From: Candidatus Poribacteria bacterium
Lineage (GTDB): Bacteria; Poribacteria; WGA-4E; WGA-3G
Assembly (NCBI GenBank): GCA_012270795.1
Contig: JAAXHO010000207.1
Span: 1 to 50,509 of the forward strand
DNA length: 50,509 bases
Direction of reading: 5' to 3'
The translations under genes were made by a program, and so were the position numbers. This document shows positions 16,627 to 25,038 of the stretch, in pieces (the stretch's first letter is position 1; each line of letters begins with the position of its first letter). The notes under the pieces are model-generated. The model was not told the DNA's origin, did no database searches, and saw nothing but the letters and a program-made list of their open reading frames with translations.

Positions 16627-16834
16627 TTACAGGGTGTGTAAAGTTTTTGTCAACTGTCTGAACCAGGATTTTCAGGATTACCAGATTTTCAGGATTATGA
16701 GTTTGAGGTATTACGTGCCATTCATAAGTTGGCATAAATCTGTATCAAAAACTATTGATGAGGTAATCCTGGTAATCTGGAAATCCTGAAAATCCTGGTT
16801 CAGACAAGTAACCAAAACTTTACACACCCTGTAA
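16627..16834. repeat. palindromic MITE-like element, family A copy 2 (longest ends)
   Basis: The outer ends pair as TTACAGGGTGTGTAAAG on the left and CTTTACACACCCTGTAA on the right. The inner ends carry the family A repeats TGTCTGAACCAGGATTTTC and GAAAATCCTGGTTCAGACA. This copy shows that the solitary CTTTACACACC tails elsewhere are outer ends of the same family. It lies immediately upstream of a promoter and may insulate it or terminate the opposing transcript. Confidence 0.85.
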
Positions 16835-16844
16835 TATAAAAATC

Positions 16845-16873
16845 TTGACAATTATATGACACCATGATATACT
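16845..16873 (+). promoter_or_regulatory. consensus sigma70 promoter
   Basis: TTGACA (16845-16850) and TATACT (16868-16873) are separated by 17 bp, an ideal sigma70 arrangement. Expected transcription start is about 16880, 29 bp before the ATG at 16909. It probably drives the membrane protein and may read into purF. Confidence 0.8.
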
Positions 16874-16908
16874 TAAAAAATATGAATTCTGTACATTAAG
16901 GAGATGAA

Positions 16909-17457
16909 ATGTTGCGAGGTAATGGTGTCCTGATGACACTAACCCAGATCATAGTCGGAGGGGTCATCACAACGGCTGCCGGTTTGGTGTATTTCCTAAT
17001 TTTTAACAAATTCCTATGGCAGCTGCTCATTAATGATAGAATTTTACACGGTTTTTGGGTTGGACTGTTTTTGTTATTTTCAATAGCATGCTCTTACGGG
17101 ATTTTAATTGTCGGTGTGACAATAGGAATTCAGTTTGTAGGACAACAATTTAAGCATGAGATACCTTTCAAACCGGTCTGTTCAGGAGCATTTTTGGGAG
17201 CACCTACGATCGTCGGACTTGTTGCACTACTTAACATTCCTTGGGCGGATATAGAAACACCCCCAAATGCACTTCTAAACATAGTCCTTCCTTTGTTAGA
17301 GAACATTTTATTTGTCTTGTCTTTGCCTGTCCGGGTTTGGACGATACTCGGTATACCGCTTGTAATTCTGTATGTATTTGCAATTCCGTTGGGAGCAATT
17401 ATAGGATATAAGTTAGTAGGCGTTGAAGATCCTGAAGTTCACACACAGGAAGCTTAA
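16909..17457 (+). CDS. integral membrane protein of unknown function
   Basis: A 182-residue protein with four or five predicted membrane helices (about residues 8-32, 44-72, 88-108, 120-140 and 145-168). The ribosome-binding site AAGGAG precedes the ATG at good spacing. I recognise no family. It lies 117 bp upstream of purF behind a consensus promoter, so it may be co-transcribed with the purine genes. A transport or membrane-anchoring role would be guesswork. Confidence 0.7.
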   Translation: MLRGNGVLMTLTQIIVGGVITTAAGLVYFLIFNKFLWQLLINDRILHGFWVGLFLLFSIACSYGILIVGVTIGIQFVGQQFKHEIPFKPVCSGAFLGAPTIVGLVALLNIPWADIETPPNALLNIVLPLLENILFVLSLPVRVWTILGIPLVILYVFAIPLGAIIGYKLVGVEDPEVHTQEA

Positions 17458-17574
17458 TCTAATACGAACTTAATTCAAAAATTCTACAACTCTTTTCCAT
17501 AAAAGTATTTCGCTAAGTGTGCAATGACGATTAAATTCACTAACTCAATCTTGTACCGAAGGAAACACTAACGA

Positions 17575-18978
17575 ATGCACTACGATAAGCCCAAGGATGA
17601 ATGCGGCGTGTTCGGTGTTTTTGGGCACCCAAGAGCAGTTGAATTGACATATTTAGGTTTACGCGCGTTGCAGCATCGTGGTCAGGAAAGCAGTGGAATT
17701 GTCGCATCTGATGGCGAAGGATTTTCCAAGCATCATGGGATGGGACTTGTTGATGCTGTATTTAATGCGGATGTGTTAGCGAAACTTTCAGGACACATCG
17801 CAATTGGACACAATCGATATTCAACTACGGGTGAAAGCAACATTGAAAATGCCCAACCGTTAGTCCGCAACTATAAACAGGGCCCCCTTGCACTTGGACA
17901 CAACGGTAACTTGGTAAATGCCCCCCAAATCCGTAACCATCTTGAGAATCTCGGTTCTATATTTAGCACAACTTTAGATACAGAAGTCGTTTTCCATCTC
18001 ATCGCACATTCGCGACAAGACAGCTTAGAAGATAGAATATTTGATGCGTTTAGAGCCGTTGAAGGTGCTTACTCCTTCGTTTGCATGGACAAGACAACAC
18101 TCATGGGAGCGAGGGATCCACACGGATTTCGTCCTTTATGGATAGGTAAACTGGGGGATGCGTTTGTCTTATCTTCTGAAACATGTGCACTTGATGTAAT
18201 TGAAGCTGAACCCATACGGGAAGTGGAACCAGGTGAGTTGGTTACTTTTCGTTCAAAACAACTCGGTTTAGAATCCTTCCGTTTCTCTCCAAAACAACCA
18301 AAATTATCCCAATGTATTTTTGAATTCATATACCTTGCACGTCCAGATGGAATGATGTTCGGTCATGGTGTCAACAGTACGCGTCGGGAGTTCGGTAGGC
18401 AACTGGCACGTGAACATCCAGTAAAAGCAGATGTTGTCATACCTGTTCCCGATTCCGCTACCATCGCTGCACTCGGTTACGCTGAAGAATCTGGTATCCC
18501 ATTCGATCTTGGTTTGTCCAGAAATGCATTCGTGGGTCGTTCCTTTATGAATCCTACACAGAATATAAGAGAACTCATGGTGAAGGTAAAATTAAACCCA
18601 ATCAATGAAGTGCTTCAAGGGAAACGGGTTGTGGTGGTTGACGATTCAATCATGCGTGGTACAAATAGTCGATCACTTGTAAAAATTGTCCGGCAAGGCG
18701 GTGCAACTGCAGTCCACGTTCGAATCGCATCGCCTCCAAATAAATATCCATGTTTCTACGGGGTTGACACTCCTACACAAGCAGAACTCATCGCAAGTAA
18801 ACATTCAACTGAAGAAATTCGCAAATATATTCGTGCTGATAGTTTAGGTTATGTCAGTATAGAGGGGATGCTGAATGCAGTAGAAAAACCTAACAATTTC
18901 TGCACTGCCTGTTTTGATGGTGATTATCGTATTTCTTTGAATGAAAGTATACCACGACAATTGCCATTAATTTCCTAA
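17575..18978 (+). CDS. purF: amidophosphoribosyltransferase
   Basis: 467-residue PurF catalysing the first committed step of purine synthesis, PRPP plus glutamine to phosphoribosylamine. The N-terminal glutaminase nucleophile is C10 (DECGVFGVFG), preceded by a nine-residue propeptide as in the Bacillus-type enzyme. Four cysteines placed for a 4Fe-4S cluster are C247, C393, C443 and C446. The PRPP loop VVVVDDSIMRGTNS is centred on D356-D357 or one residue away. Length is normal. purM follows after one small membrane-protein gene, so this is a partial pur cluster. Confidence 0.97.
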   Translation: MHYDKPKDECGVFGVFGHPRAVELTYLGLRALQHRGQESSGIVASDGEGFSKHHGMGLVDAVFNADVLAKLSGHIAIGHNRYSTTGESNIENAQPLVRNYKQGPLALGHNGNLVNAPQIRNHLENLGSIFSTTLDTEVVFHLIAHSRQDSLEDRIFDAFRAVEGAYSFVCMDKTTLMGARDPHGFRPLWIGKLGDAFVLSSETCALDVIEAEPIREVEPGELVTFRSKQLGLESFRFSPKQPKLSQCIFEFIYLARPDGMMFGHGVNSTRREFGRQLAREHPVKADVVIPVPDSATIAALGYAEESGIPFDLGLSRNAFVGRSFMNPTQNIRELMVKVKLNPINEVLQGKRVVVVDDSIMRGTNSRSLVKIVRQGGATAVHVRIASPPNKYPCFYGVDTPTQAELIASKHSTEEIRKYIRADSLGYVSIEGMLNAVEKPNNFCTACFDGDYRISLNESIPRQLPLIS

Positions 18979-19087
18979 TAAATTCCTTTAAGTGGAAAGA
19001 GATTTATGCTACAAATCGACATCAGTAAAGAAGAAATATACTCATGCAGGAAATTGAACTGTTCCTAATATCAATGAAGAATAACCA

Positions 19088-19507
19088 ATGATATTTATAC
19101 CACCAACCCAGCCTCCCGATAAACAACAAGAGTGGAAAAACAGAGAGATGAGAGAACAAAAGAGACTAAGAAAAGAAAAGATTTCAGGACCTGGATTTGG
19201 AAAAATGCTACGAAATCCACTCGGAACAAAACAAGGGGTCTCTACGTTGAAACTCGTTCTCATGTATTCAATCATCGGCATGGGATTGGGTTGGTTACTG
19301 CCGATTGTTATTCAAACTATTCAACCTGAGATGCTAAAGAGTGATACACAGTATTATGGAATGATTGGTGCAATCGTAATTACACTTCTGTGTCTGGTTG
19401 TTAGTTTGCTGAAAGGTCTCATACTCCGTAGCAGAACGCGACAAGAAAACGCCGAAACGAAACAACCAAATCCACAGTTCTCCGATACTAAAAAACCGGT
19501 AAATTAG
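19088..19507 (+). CDS. small membrane protein between purF and purM
   Basis: A 139-residue protein. The N-terminus is highly charged (about residues 10-35, many Lys, Arg and Glu). Two membrane helices follow (about 57-78 and 91-112), then a polar tail. It lies nine bases upstream of purM and is therefore probably co-transcribed. No ribosome-binding site is strong. Family not recognised, and no link to purine synthesis is visible in the sequence. Confidence 0.65.
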   Translation: MIFIPPTQPPDKQQEWKNREMREQKRLRKEKISGPGFGKMLRNPLGTKQGVSTLKLVLMYSIIGMGLGWLLPIVIQTIQPEMLKSDTQYYGMIGAIVITLLCLVVSLLKGLILRSRTRQENAETKQPNPQFSDTKKPVN

Positions 19508-19516
19508 GAATATTAG

Positions 19517-20566
19517 ATGATGGTAGACAAGAAACCGTTGACTTATGCGGATGCAGGTGTCTCATTCGAAGAAGAAGGCAAGGCGATGTCCCGTATAAAA
19601 GACCTTGTGAAAACAACTTACCGCCCTGAAGTTGTTAGTGATTTAGGCAGTTTTGGTGGATTGTTCGCTCTGGGCAATTATGAGAAACCTGTCCTTGTGT
19701 CAAGCACTGATAGTGTCGGCACAAAATTAATGGTTGCATTTAAAGCAAATAAACACGATACAGTCGGATACGATATTGTAACACATTGTGGAAATGACAT
19801 TGTAGTGGAAGGAGCAGAACCACTTTTCTTTTTGGATTATATCGGAATAGGGAAAATGGACCCGGCTGTTGTTGAACAAATTATGGTAGGATTGACAAAA
19901 GGTTGTAAGGAGATTGGATGTGCCCTGATTGGTGGGGAAACTGCAGAACTTCCCGGTTTATACAAACAGGATGAATACGATTTGGTCGGAACTATCATAG
20001 GTGTTGTAGAAAAAGATGCACTAATTACAGGTCATAACATTAAGCCCGGTGATGTGTTAGTTGGTTTATCATCTACTGGATTGCACACAAATGGATATTC
20101 TCTTGCACGAAAAATTCTATTTAACCAATGTAGTTACGACATAGATACTTATATACCTGAACTATCTACAACCATTGGAAACGAACTACTCAGATACCAC
20201 AAAAGTTATGTGAAATCTATCTTATACCTTCGCGAGCGTTATGAAATAAAGGGAATAGCACACATAACTGGGGGTGGGCTGCCCGGGAATATAGTCCGAA
20301 TCCTACCAGACGGTTGTTGGGCAAGAATTAATACACAGAGTTGGGATGTTCCACCTATTTTCAAACTGCTGCAAAGGGAAGGTAACGTCGAAGAGGCAGA
20401 GATGTACCGAGTCTTTAATATGGGGATTGGAATTGTATTGGTCCTAAAGTCTGAGAACGTAACTGATGTCATAGATTCTCTAAACTCATTAGATGAAAAT
20501 GCTTTCGTTATGGGTGAAATAGAAAGCGGTGAAAAAGGAGTAAAATTGTGTCCGAATCATTCCTAA
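19517..20566 (+). CDS. purM: phosphoribosylformylglycinamidine cyclo-ligase
   Basis: 349-residue AIR synthetase, the ATP-dependent ring closure that forms aminoimidazole ribonucleotide. Typical segments are LTYADAGV near the start, STDSVGTKLM, GYDIVTHCGNDIVVEGAEPL, ALIGGETAELPG and LHTNGYSLARK. The length is normal for the family. AGGA precedes the start, which could be either of two adjacent Met codons. The 3' end overlaps the FliG-like gene by 19 bp. Confidence 0.97.
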   Translation: MMVDKKPLTYADAGVSFEEEGKAMSRIKDLVKTTYRPEVVSDLGSFGGLFALGNYEKPVLVSSTDSVGTKLMVAFKANKHDTVGYDIVTHCGNDIVVEGAEPLFFLDYIGIGKMDPAVVEQIMVGLTKGCKEIGCALIGGETAELPGLYKQDEYDLVGTIIGVVEKDALITGHNIKPGDVLVGLSSTGLHTNGYSLARKILFNQCSYDIDTYIPELSTTIGNELLRYHKSYVKSILYLRERYEIKGIAHITGGGLPGNIVRILPDGCWARINTQSWDVPPIFKLLQREGNVEEAEMYRVFNMGIGIVLVLKSENVTDVIDSLNSLDENAFVMGEIESGEKGVKLCPNHS

Positions 20567-21351
20567 ATGACACCTCAGTTCAACATTTGATGGAGTTATT
20601 TGAAAAAACACCTTTGCCTGTAATAATGAAGACGTTTGATGATGTAGATGAGGCAGATATTGCTGTCTTCTTACTGTTGCTTGATGTTGCAGATTCTAAA
20701 AGAAAAGCAGATAGTTCAGATGAAATACGAAGAACACTGGAACGGGATGAGGACGAAATTGAAAAAGAACACACAGAAGAGTCACTTACAGGATATGCGC
20801 AGGAAATTTTCGCAAAGTTTTCCTACCAGCGGCAGATACTAATTGCTGAACATTTGGCAGAAACAGAGATGGTTGACACGTCACAAGCACAACAGATTTG
20901 GGAAGATGTTATCGCTAAAATGGACGATATGTTGACAAGTACATTATTCTTTGGAAATGGCCCCAAAAATCTTGCGAAATTCCTTACAAGAATTGATACT
21001 GAACGGCAGAATAAACTAATGGAGGGGTTGGAAAAAAGGCATCCGGATTTAGCTACAACGGTTGCCGATGGTCTGTTTGCTTTTGAAGACCTTGCTGAAG
21101 TACCCGAGGAAGTAATTCTAACGCTGATGCAAGTCTTAGAGGTAAATACCATAGCACTTGCACTGCACAACGCACCAACTGCAATTCAGGATAGGTTTTA
21201 TCAATGTATGCCAACCGAAAAAGCTGAAATGGTTGAAGCAGAATGTGAAAAACTTCCTATTGAACAAAGGCAATTAGGCAAGACCGCACAACAATCAGTA
21301 GTCAACTTAGTGCGCAGTTTTGCTGCAAAAGGACTGCTGAAAATTCGTTAA
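20548..21351 (+). CDS. FliG-like protein (middle and C-terminal domains)
   Basis: 267-residue protein starting at GTG with a good AGGAG site, overlapping purM by 19 bp. The C-terminal two thirds follow the flagellar switch protein FliG closely. KNLAKFLTRIDTERQNKLME matches the end of the middle domain, EKRHPDLATTVADGLFAFED matches the conserved (M)FxFED segment, and AQQSVVNLVRSFAAKGLLKI is the final helix. A divergent middle-domain start (MELFEKTPLPVIMKTF) is also visible. The usual EHPQ motif is not obvious. No flagellar gene is in the window, and FliG is normally next to fliF/fliH. Function is unknown; a repurposed scaffold is possible. Confidence 0.75.
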   Translation: MSESFLNDTSVQHLMELFEKTPLPVIMKTFDDVDEADIAVFLLLLDVADSKRKADSSDEIRRTLERDEDEIEKEHTEESLTGYAQEIFAKFSYQRQILIAEHLAETEMVDTSQAQQIWEDVIAKMDDMLTSTLFFGNGPKNLAKFLTRIDTERQNKLMEGLEKRHPDLATTVADGLFAFEDLAEVPEEVILTLMQVLEVNTIALALHNAPTAIQDRFYQCMPTEKAEMVEAECEKLPIEQRQLGKTAQQSVVNLVRSFAAKGLLKIR

Positions 21352-21356
21352 CAAAA

Positions 21357-21446
21357 TATGGTAGGCTTAAATTACCCCTTCTACTGTGAAATATGGAAAT
21401 AATTACACACAGAAGAGGTGTGTAATTATTTCCAAAATCTACCATA
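21357..21446. repeat. palindromic element, family B copy 1; likely bidirectional terminator
   Basis: Outer ends TATGGTAG and CTACCATA enclose a perfect hairpin, GGAAATAATTACACAC with GTGTGTAATTATTTCC, around a short loop. It fills the gap between the convergent FliG-like and TonB-family genes, six bases after the former's stop codon. Related elements lie at 35592, 37825 and 48966. Confidence 0.8.
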
Positions 21447-21475
21447 AATAGATAGAAAAGATATACATTGGAGTA

Positions 21476-22438
21476 TTAGTAATCATCAAGTTTAAATTCA
21501 AACTTGATTGTTACCGTTACCTCTATATCTTTACCGTTTTTCTTTGCGGGAATATACTTACTTTTTTTCCACGCTGCTATTGCCGCTTCCTCAAAACCGT
21601 ATCCAATATTTGTTAATTTCACAATATTTTTTGGGACTCCATCAGTACCAATCGTTGCACGCAATTTCACTGTCCCTTCCTTCTGTGCGCGTCTGGCATT
21701 CTTGGGATATGAAGGTTTCGGCACATATTTTGCTTTTGGATTTGAAGAACCGGGTTGTGAGAGATCAATCTCGGGAACTTCCAAAGTTGAATTTTCTGCA
21801 ACCTCAAGGTCCGTGGCAAGATCCGCAATCGGGCCACCTTCTTTTTGAGTCGGTCTTAGAATTGTTGGGTTTACTGTGTTTGGGCTGACAGGTTGTATAG
21901 GACCAACGGAACCCCTATTGATTTCACCTATCCTTGGTCCTGCACCTAAAGCAGGTCCTACTGGTTCGATATCTGTACTTGTATCTGTTGGCAGAACAAA
22001 ACCGTTTCTCGCTGGTGGTAAATTCGTACTGTTTACTAAAGGCTGTTTAATTCGTGTCTCAATAACTTGATCATTTGCTTCAAACGTCGGACGCTCACGC
22101 CTGTTGACGGTTCCCCGTTCTGTAAGTTGTATGTCGGGGGGGACAAAAGCAACAGCCAAATCTTCCTCATCCAATGAAATCCTATCCTTAATAACAAGAA
22201 TCCCAAAAATAAGTGCAAGCACTGCATGGAATCCTACAGAAAAAAATAAAGCAGAGGAATTCCTTCCAGCAGTTTTCTGCATGGTTATGGGTGGGGGTTT
22301 GTTCTCATTTGCTGCAGCGATTCCACCTTTCTGACTGTCGTCTATGTTAGTTCGCTTTAATTTTGCATTGACTTTCGGTTTTTTTCGTTCAGCACGACGA
22401 TGTTGCATCTGGTATACGATATCGGAACTTCGGCTCAT
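21476..22438 (-). CDS. TonB-family energy transducer
   Basis: A 320-residue protein. The N-terminus is cytoplasmic and basic, followed by one membrane helix near residues 61-82 (SALFFSVGFHAVLALIFGIL), a periplasmic linker with Pro- and Asn-rich stretches, and a TonB C-terminal domain (YVPKPSYPKNARRAQKEGTV, then GFEEAAIAAWKKSKYIPAKK). TonB transmits proton-motive energy from ExbB/ExbD to outer-membrane receptors. No exbB or exbD is in the window, but two receptor genes lie downstream on the same strand. The unusually long N-terminal extension before the helix is a departure from classical TonB. A strong AAGGAGG site precedes the ATG. Confidence 0.88.
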   Translation of the reverse strand: MSRSSDIVYQMQHRRAERKKPKVNAKLKRTNIDDSQKGGIAAANENKPPPITMQKTAGRNSSALFFSVGFHAVLALIFGILVIKDRISLDEEDLAVAFVPPDIQLTERGTVNRRERPTFEANDQVIETRIKQPLVNSTNLPPARNGFVLPTDTSTDIEPVGPALGAGPRIGEINRGSVGPIQPVSPNTVNPTILRPTQKEGGPIADLATDLEVAENSTLEVPEIDLSQPGSSNPKAKYVPKPSYPKNARRAQKEGTVKLRATIGTDGVPKNIVKLTNIGYGFEEAAIAAWKKSKYIPAKKNGKDIEVTVTIKFEFKLDDY

Positions 22439-22713
22439 CTCTTTCCTCCTTGGTATTATCTCGCGATGTCTATAGCGTGCTTAAAACACGCTGACAGGGA
22501 GTATATATATGAGATAGTTCGTAAATAAAAAGAACTGTAAATTTGTAGAAAACTACAAATTTCAATGAAGCAAAATGTAACTTTTTTCTGTATAACCTAC
22601 CGAAACCATTATAATTATAGCATGTTTCAATATATATGTCAACTTTAATTTTAACAGGTTATTTTGTATATGTCAACTTATTTTTAATTTGGGTGTGTTA
22701 GGTTTTGTAGATG
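22439..22713. other. intergenic region upstream of the TonB-family gene
   Basis: It contains a perfect 10-bp stem with an AAAA loop (AAATTTGTAG with CTACAAATTT, 22539-22562) and two direct copies of TATATGTCAACTT near 22633 and 22658. The hairpin could be a regulatory site or a weak terminator for one strand. No gene is supported. Confidence 0.4.
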
Positions 22714-24945
22714 TTACGGATTCCACCAAAATGTCATTTTACCGACCACTGTTGAATTCTTCAACACAGTTGGTGTTGTCTTATCTGTATTGTATGTTTG
22801 ATTGAAAACAAAGTAAAAATCACTTCCAGGACGATAAATATAGTTGATGAGAAAATTTATGGATACAGTGCTTTCTTCTGCATTCCATTGTGCAAATAGT
22901 TTGGCATAAAGGTCAGTCGTGAATGAGTAGTTTAATCTACCAGTAAATAGATTTGCATCAAATGTCGTTGAAGGAAGAATAATACGGTTAAACCGATAAT
23001 TTGTGTTTAAACTAAGCTGCCCATTGGGTTTCAAACCGAAACCTAAGAAGAAAGAACGTATATCTCCACTATAAAATTCACCAAAGTCTACACCTGCCCA
23101 ACCATGTAATATACGACTTTCATTCAGCGACAATTCCGCGCCAAACATATTTGTATCGTAGTCACCAATTGGAATAATCACATCATCCCGCAATTCAAAG
23201 TCTTCAAAAAGTCGTTCAAACGTTCTGCTTCCATAAAAGGAAATATTGTCTGCAGAAGTGAATGATGTCCAATGTCTATAGGATATAGACCATTTCTCAA
23301 GTTGATTGTTCGCATTCAGTATATATTCGCCTCTTGGTCCAGACCATATTTCTCTAATTCCGTATTTATTTGGACGCGGGACCCAACGGATTTCACCTGA
23401 AAAATGCCTTATATCTGGTTGCTGCACATACCCAACAGCTGGATCAAAATCCGCATCAATATCCGTGTAGGAACCGTTTATGCGAAAGTTATCAGTTCTA
23501 AAACGTGAACTCAAATGCCAGGCATTATTCATGCTAGACATATCAGGTGAAAAAGTTTGTGACCACATACCCCTTACATCAAGAAAGTCGTTGGGACGGT
23601 ACTGAAAATCAAATCCACCTGCCCGATTGTAATTTGATCTTTGGTCTTTATTCACAAGTATCATGCCAATACGCGAACCTTCAATGACATCCTTTGTAAT
23701 TCGCAGCACAGAAAAATTAGTCAGTGGAATTTTAATGGGTTCATCTTCATCGGTATATCCAGAGAATTCATCCGTAAGGACATTCAGAAAACCGATTCCA
23801 TAAGAACCTACTTTGCCACTTATTTTTCCACCGGATAGAATTGGGATTGGGTTTCCCTCTGCAAAGCCGATTTGACGACTATAAAACAATATCGCTGGGG
23901 GTGCCTCACCAAAACCTCTTCGTTGAACACCAAAATTGAAATGTCCAGCACCTTCTAAAAAGAAAGGGCGTTTTTCAGGAAAAAACAGACTAAATCTCGT
24001 TAAGTTCACCTGTTCCTCATCAGCTTCAACTTGTGCAAAATCGGTATTGAACGTAAAATCAGCAGTCAAATTCGATGCGATACCGTATTTTACATCAATG
24101 CCAAGTTTGAATTGACGGTTAGAGGTTAAGGTTGTATCGTCCTCATTCGTGTACGTTATGCCAGGGAGTATATAGGGAAGAAGCTCTAAGTGTCTTGACG
24201 GTTTAATTCCCTCTAAACCCACTAACATCCCAAGGTTGGTTGTCCGGTACTTTGCTCTGCCGCCATAAGATGCAGGAACAGGTATCCAAACAGCTTCTTC
24301 CTGTTTACGTGCTATTTCACGCCCCGCATTGATCCCCCATATCATTGGATCACTTAGTTTGAACCGAAGTTGACGAAAAGGAACCTTTAATTCTGCAGAC
24401 CAAGATTCCTCATTGATTTTGGATTTACCCGTGATCACAATATCCCAATCATCATTAAATGTATCTCCACTGTCTGTTACGGCTCTATCCTGTATTGCCC
24501 CCAATGCGTTAATTCTAAAGAAAAATCCACTACGTTTATCATTATAAGTATCTAACAAAACAAATACATTGTCATTTTCATGGATATTCCATGCATCGCG
24601 CCGCATTTCGTTCGCAACAAGTTTGGAAATATCAGAATCATAGCAGATAAATCCGAAATAGATATAATCGTTATCATATAGAATCCGCAACTCCATTGGT
24701 TCTGACATGCATTCTCCCTCGTGCGGTTCAATTTGTACGAATTTGTCAATGACCTCTGCTTTCTTCCAGTCCGATTCTGTAAGGAGACCATCAATTACAA
24801 TACTCTCATTGGTACGGAATGCTATGATCTGATTGGTAGCGGTTTCGGCATTCACATTGAATACAAATAAACACATTAGGATAGGGGAAATCAAGAAAAT
24901 TCCAGTTTTCTGAGATTGGAACAGAAAAAATAGATAACTTTCCAA
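22714..24945 (-). CDS. DUF5916 outer-membrane protein with CBM9-like N-terminal domain
   Basis: 743-residue protein. A signal peptide (about residues 13-33, ISPILMCLFVFNVNA) precedes a CBM9-like carbohydrate-binding fold opening with IVIDGLLTESDWKKA. A long beta-barrel region then carries the DUF5916 hallmark NTDFAQVEADEEQVNLTRFS and FFPEKRPFFLEG. Alternating hydrophobic strands run to the C-terminal WWNP. The start is TTG at 24945 behind AAGGAGGTG, nine bases upstream. The family is thought to bind or pass saccharides at the outer membrane, but no substrate is known. It lies between TonB and two receptor genes on the same strand. Confidence 0.85.
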   Translation of the reverse strand: MESYLFFLFQSQKTGIFLISPILMCLFVFNVNAETATNQIIAFRTNESIVIDGLLTESDWKKAEVIDKFVQIEPHEGECMSEPMELRILYDNDYIYFGFICYDSDISKLVANEMRRDAWNIHENDNVFVLLDTYNDKRSGFFFRINALGAIQDRAVTDSGDTFNDDWDIVITGKSKINEESWSAELKVPFRQLRFKLSDPMIWGINAGREIARKQEEAVWIPVPASYGGRAKYRTTNLGMLVGLEGIKPSRHLELLPYILPGITYTNEDDTTLTSNRQFKLGIDVKYGIASNLTADFTFNTDFAQVEADEEQVNLTRFSLFFPEKRPFFLEGAGHFNFGVQRRGFGEAPPAILFYSRQIGFAEGNPIPILSGGKISGKVGSYGIGFLNVLTDEFSGYTDEDEPIKIPLTNFSVLRITKDVIEGSRIGMILVNKDQRSNYNRAGGFDFQYRPNDFLDVRGMWSQTFSPDMSSMNNAWHLSSRFRTDNFRINGSYTDIDADFDPAVGYVQQPDIRHFSGEIRWVPRPNKYGIREIWSGPRGEYILNANNQLEKWSISYRHWTSFTSADNISFYGSRTFERLFEDFELRDDVIIPIGDYDTNMFGAELSLNESRILHGWAGVDFGEFYSGDIRSFFLGFGLKPNGQLSLNTNYRFNRIILPSTTFDANLFTGRLNYSFTTDLYAKLFAQWNAEESTVSINFLINYIYRPGSDFYFVFNQTYNTDKTTPTVLKNSTVVGKMTFWWNP

Positions 24946-25038
24946 ACACGGACACCTCCTTTTTTCGGGAAATGTATGTTATAATAAAAACACAATAGGA
25001 GGATATTGCGGTTACACAAAATTCAATGGAATATAAAA

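Larger units (their letters stand above)
16527..16908. other. intergenic region: divergent promoters and family A repeat
   Basis: This stretch separates the minus-strand island from the plus-strand purine block. It holds the 206-bp palindromic element at 16627-16834 and the sigma70 promoter at 16845-16873. Nothing else could be supported. Confidence 0.6.

Noticed and set aside
19005-19067. 20-codon frame between purF and the small membrane protein
   Set aside because: Too short, with no recognisable similarity or conserved context.
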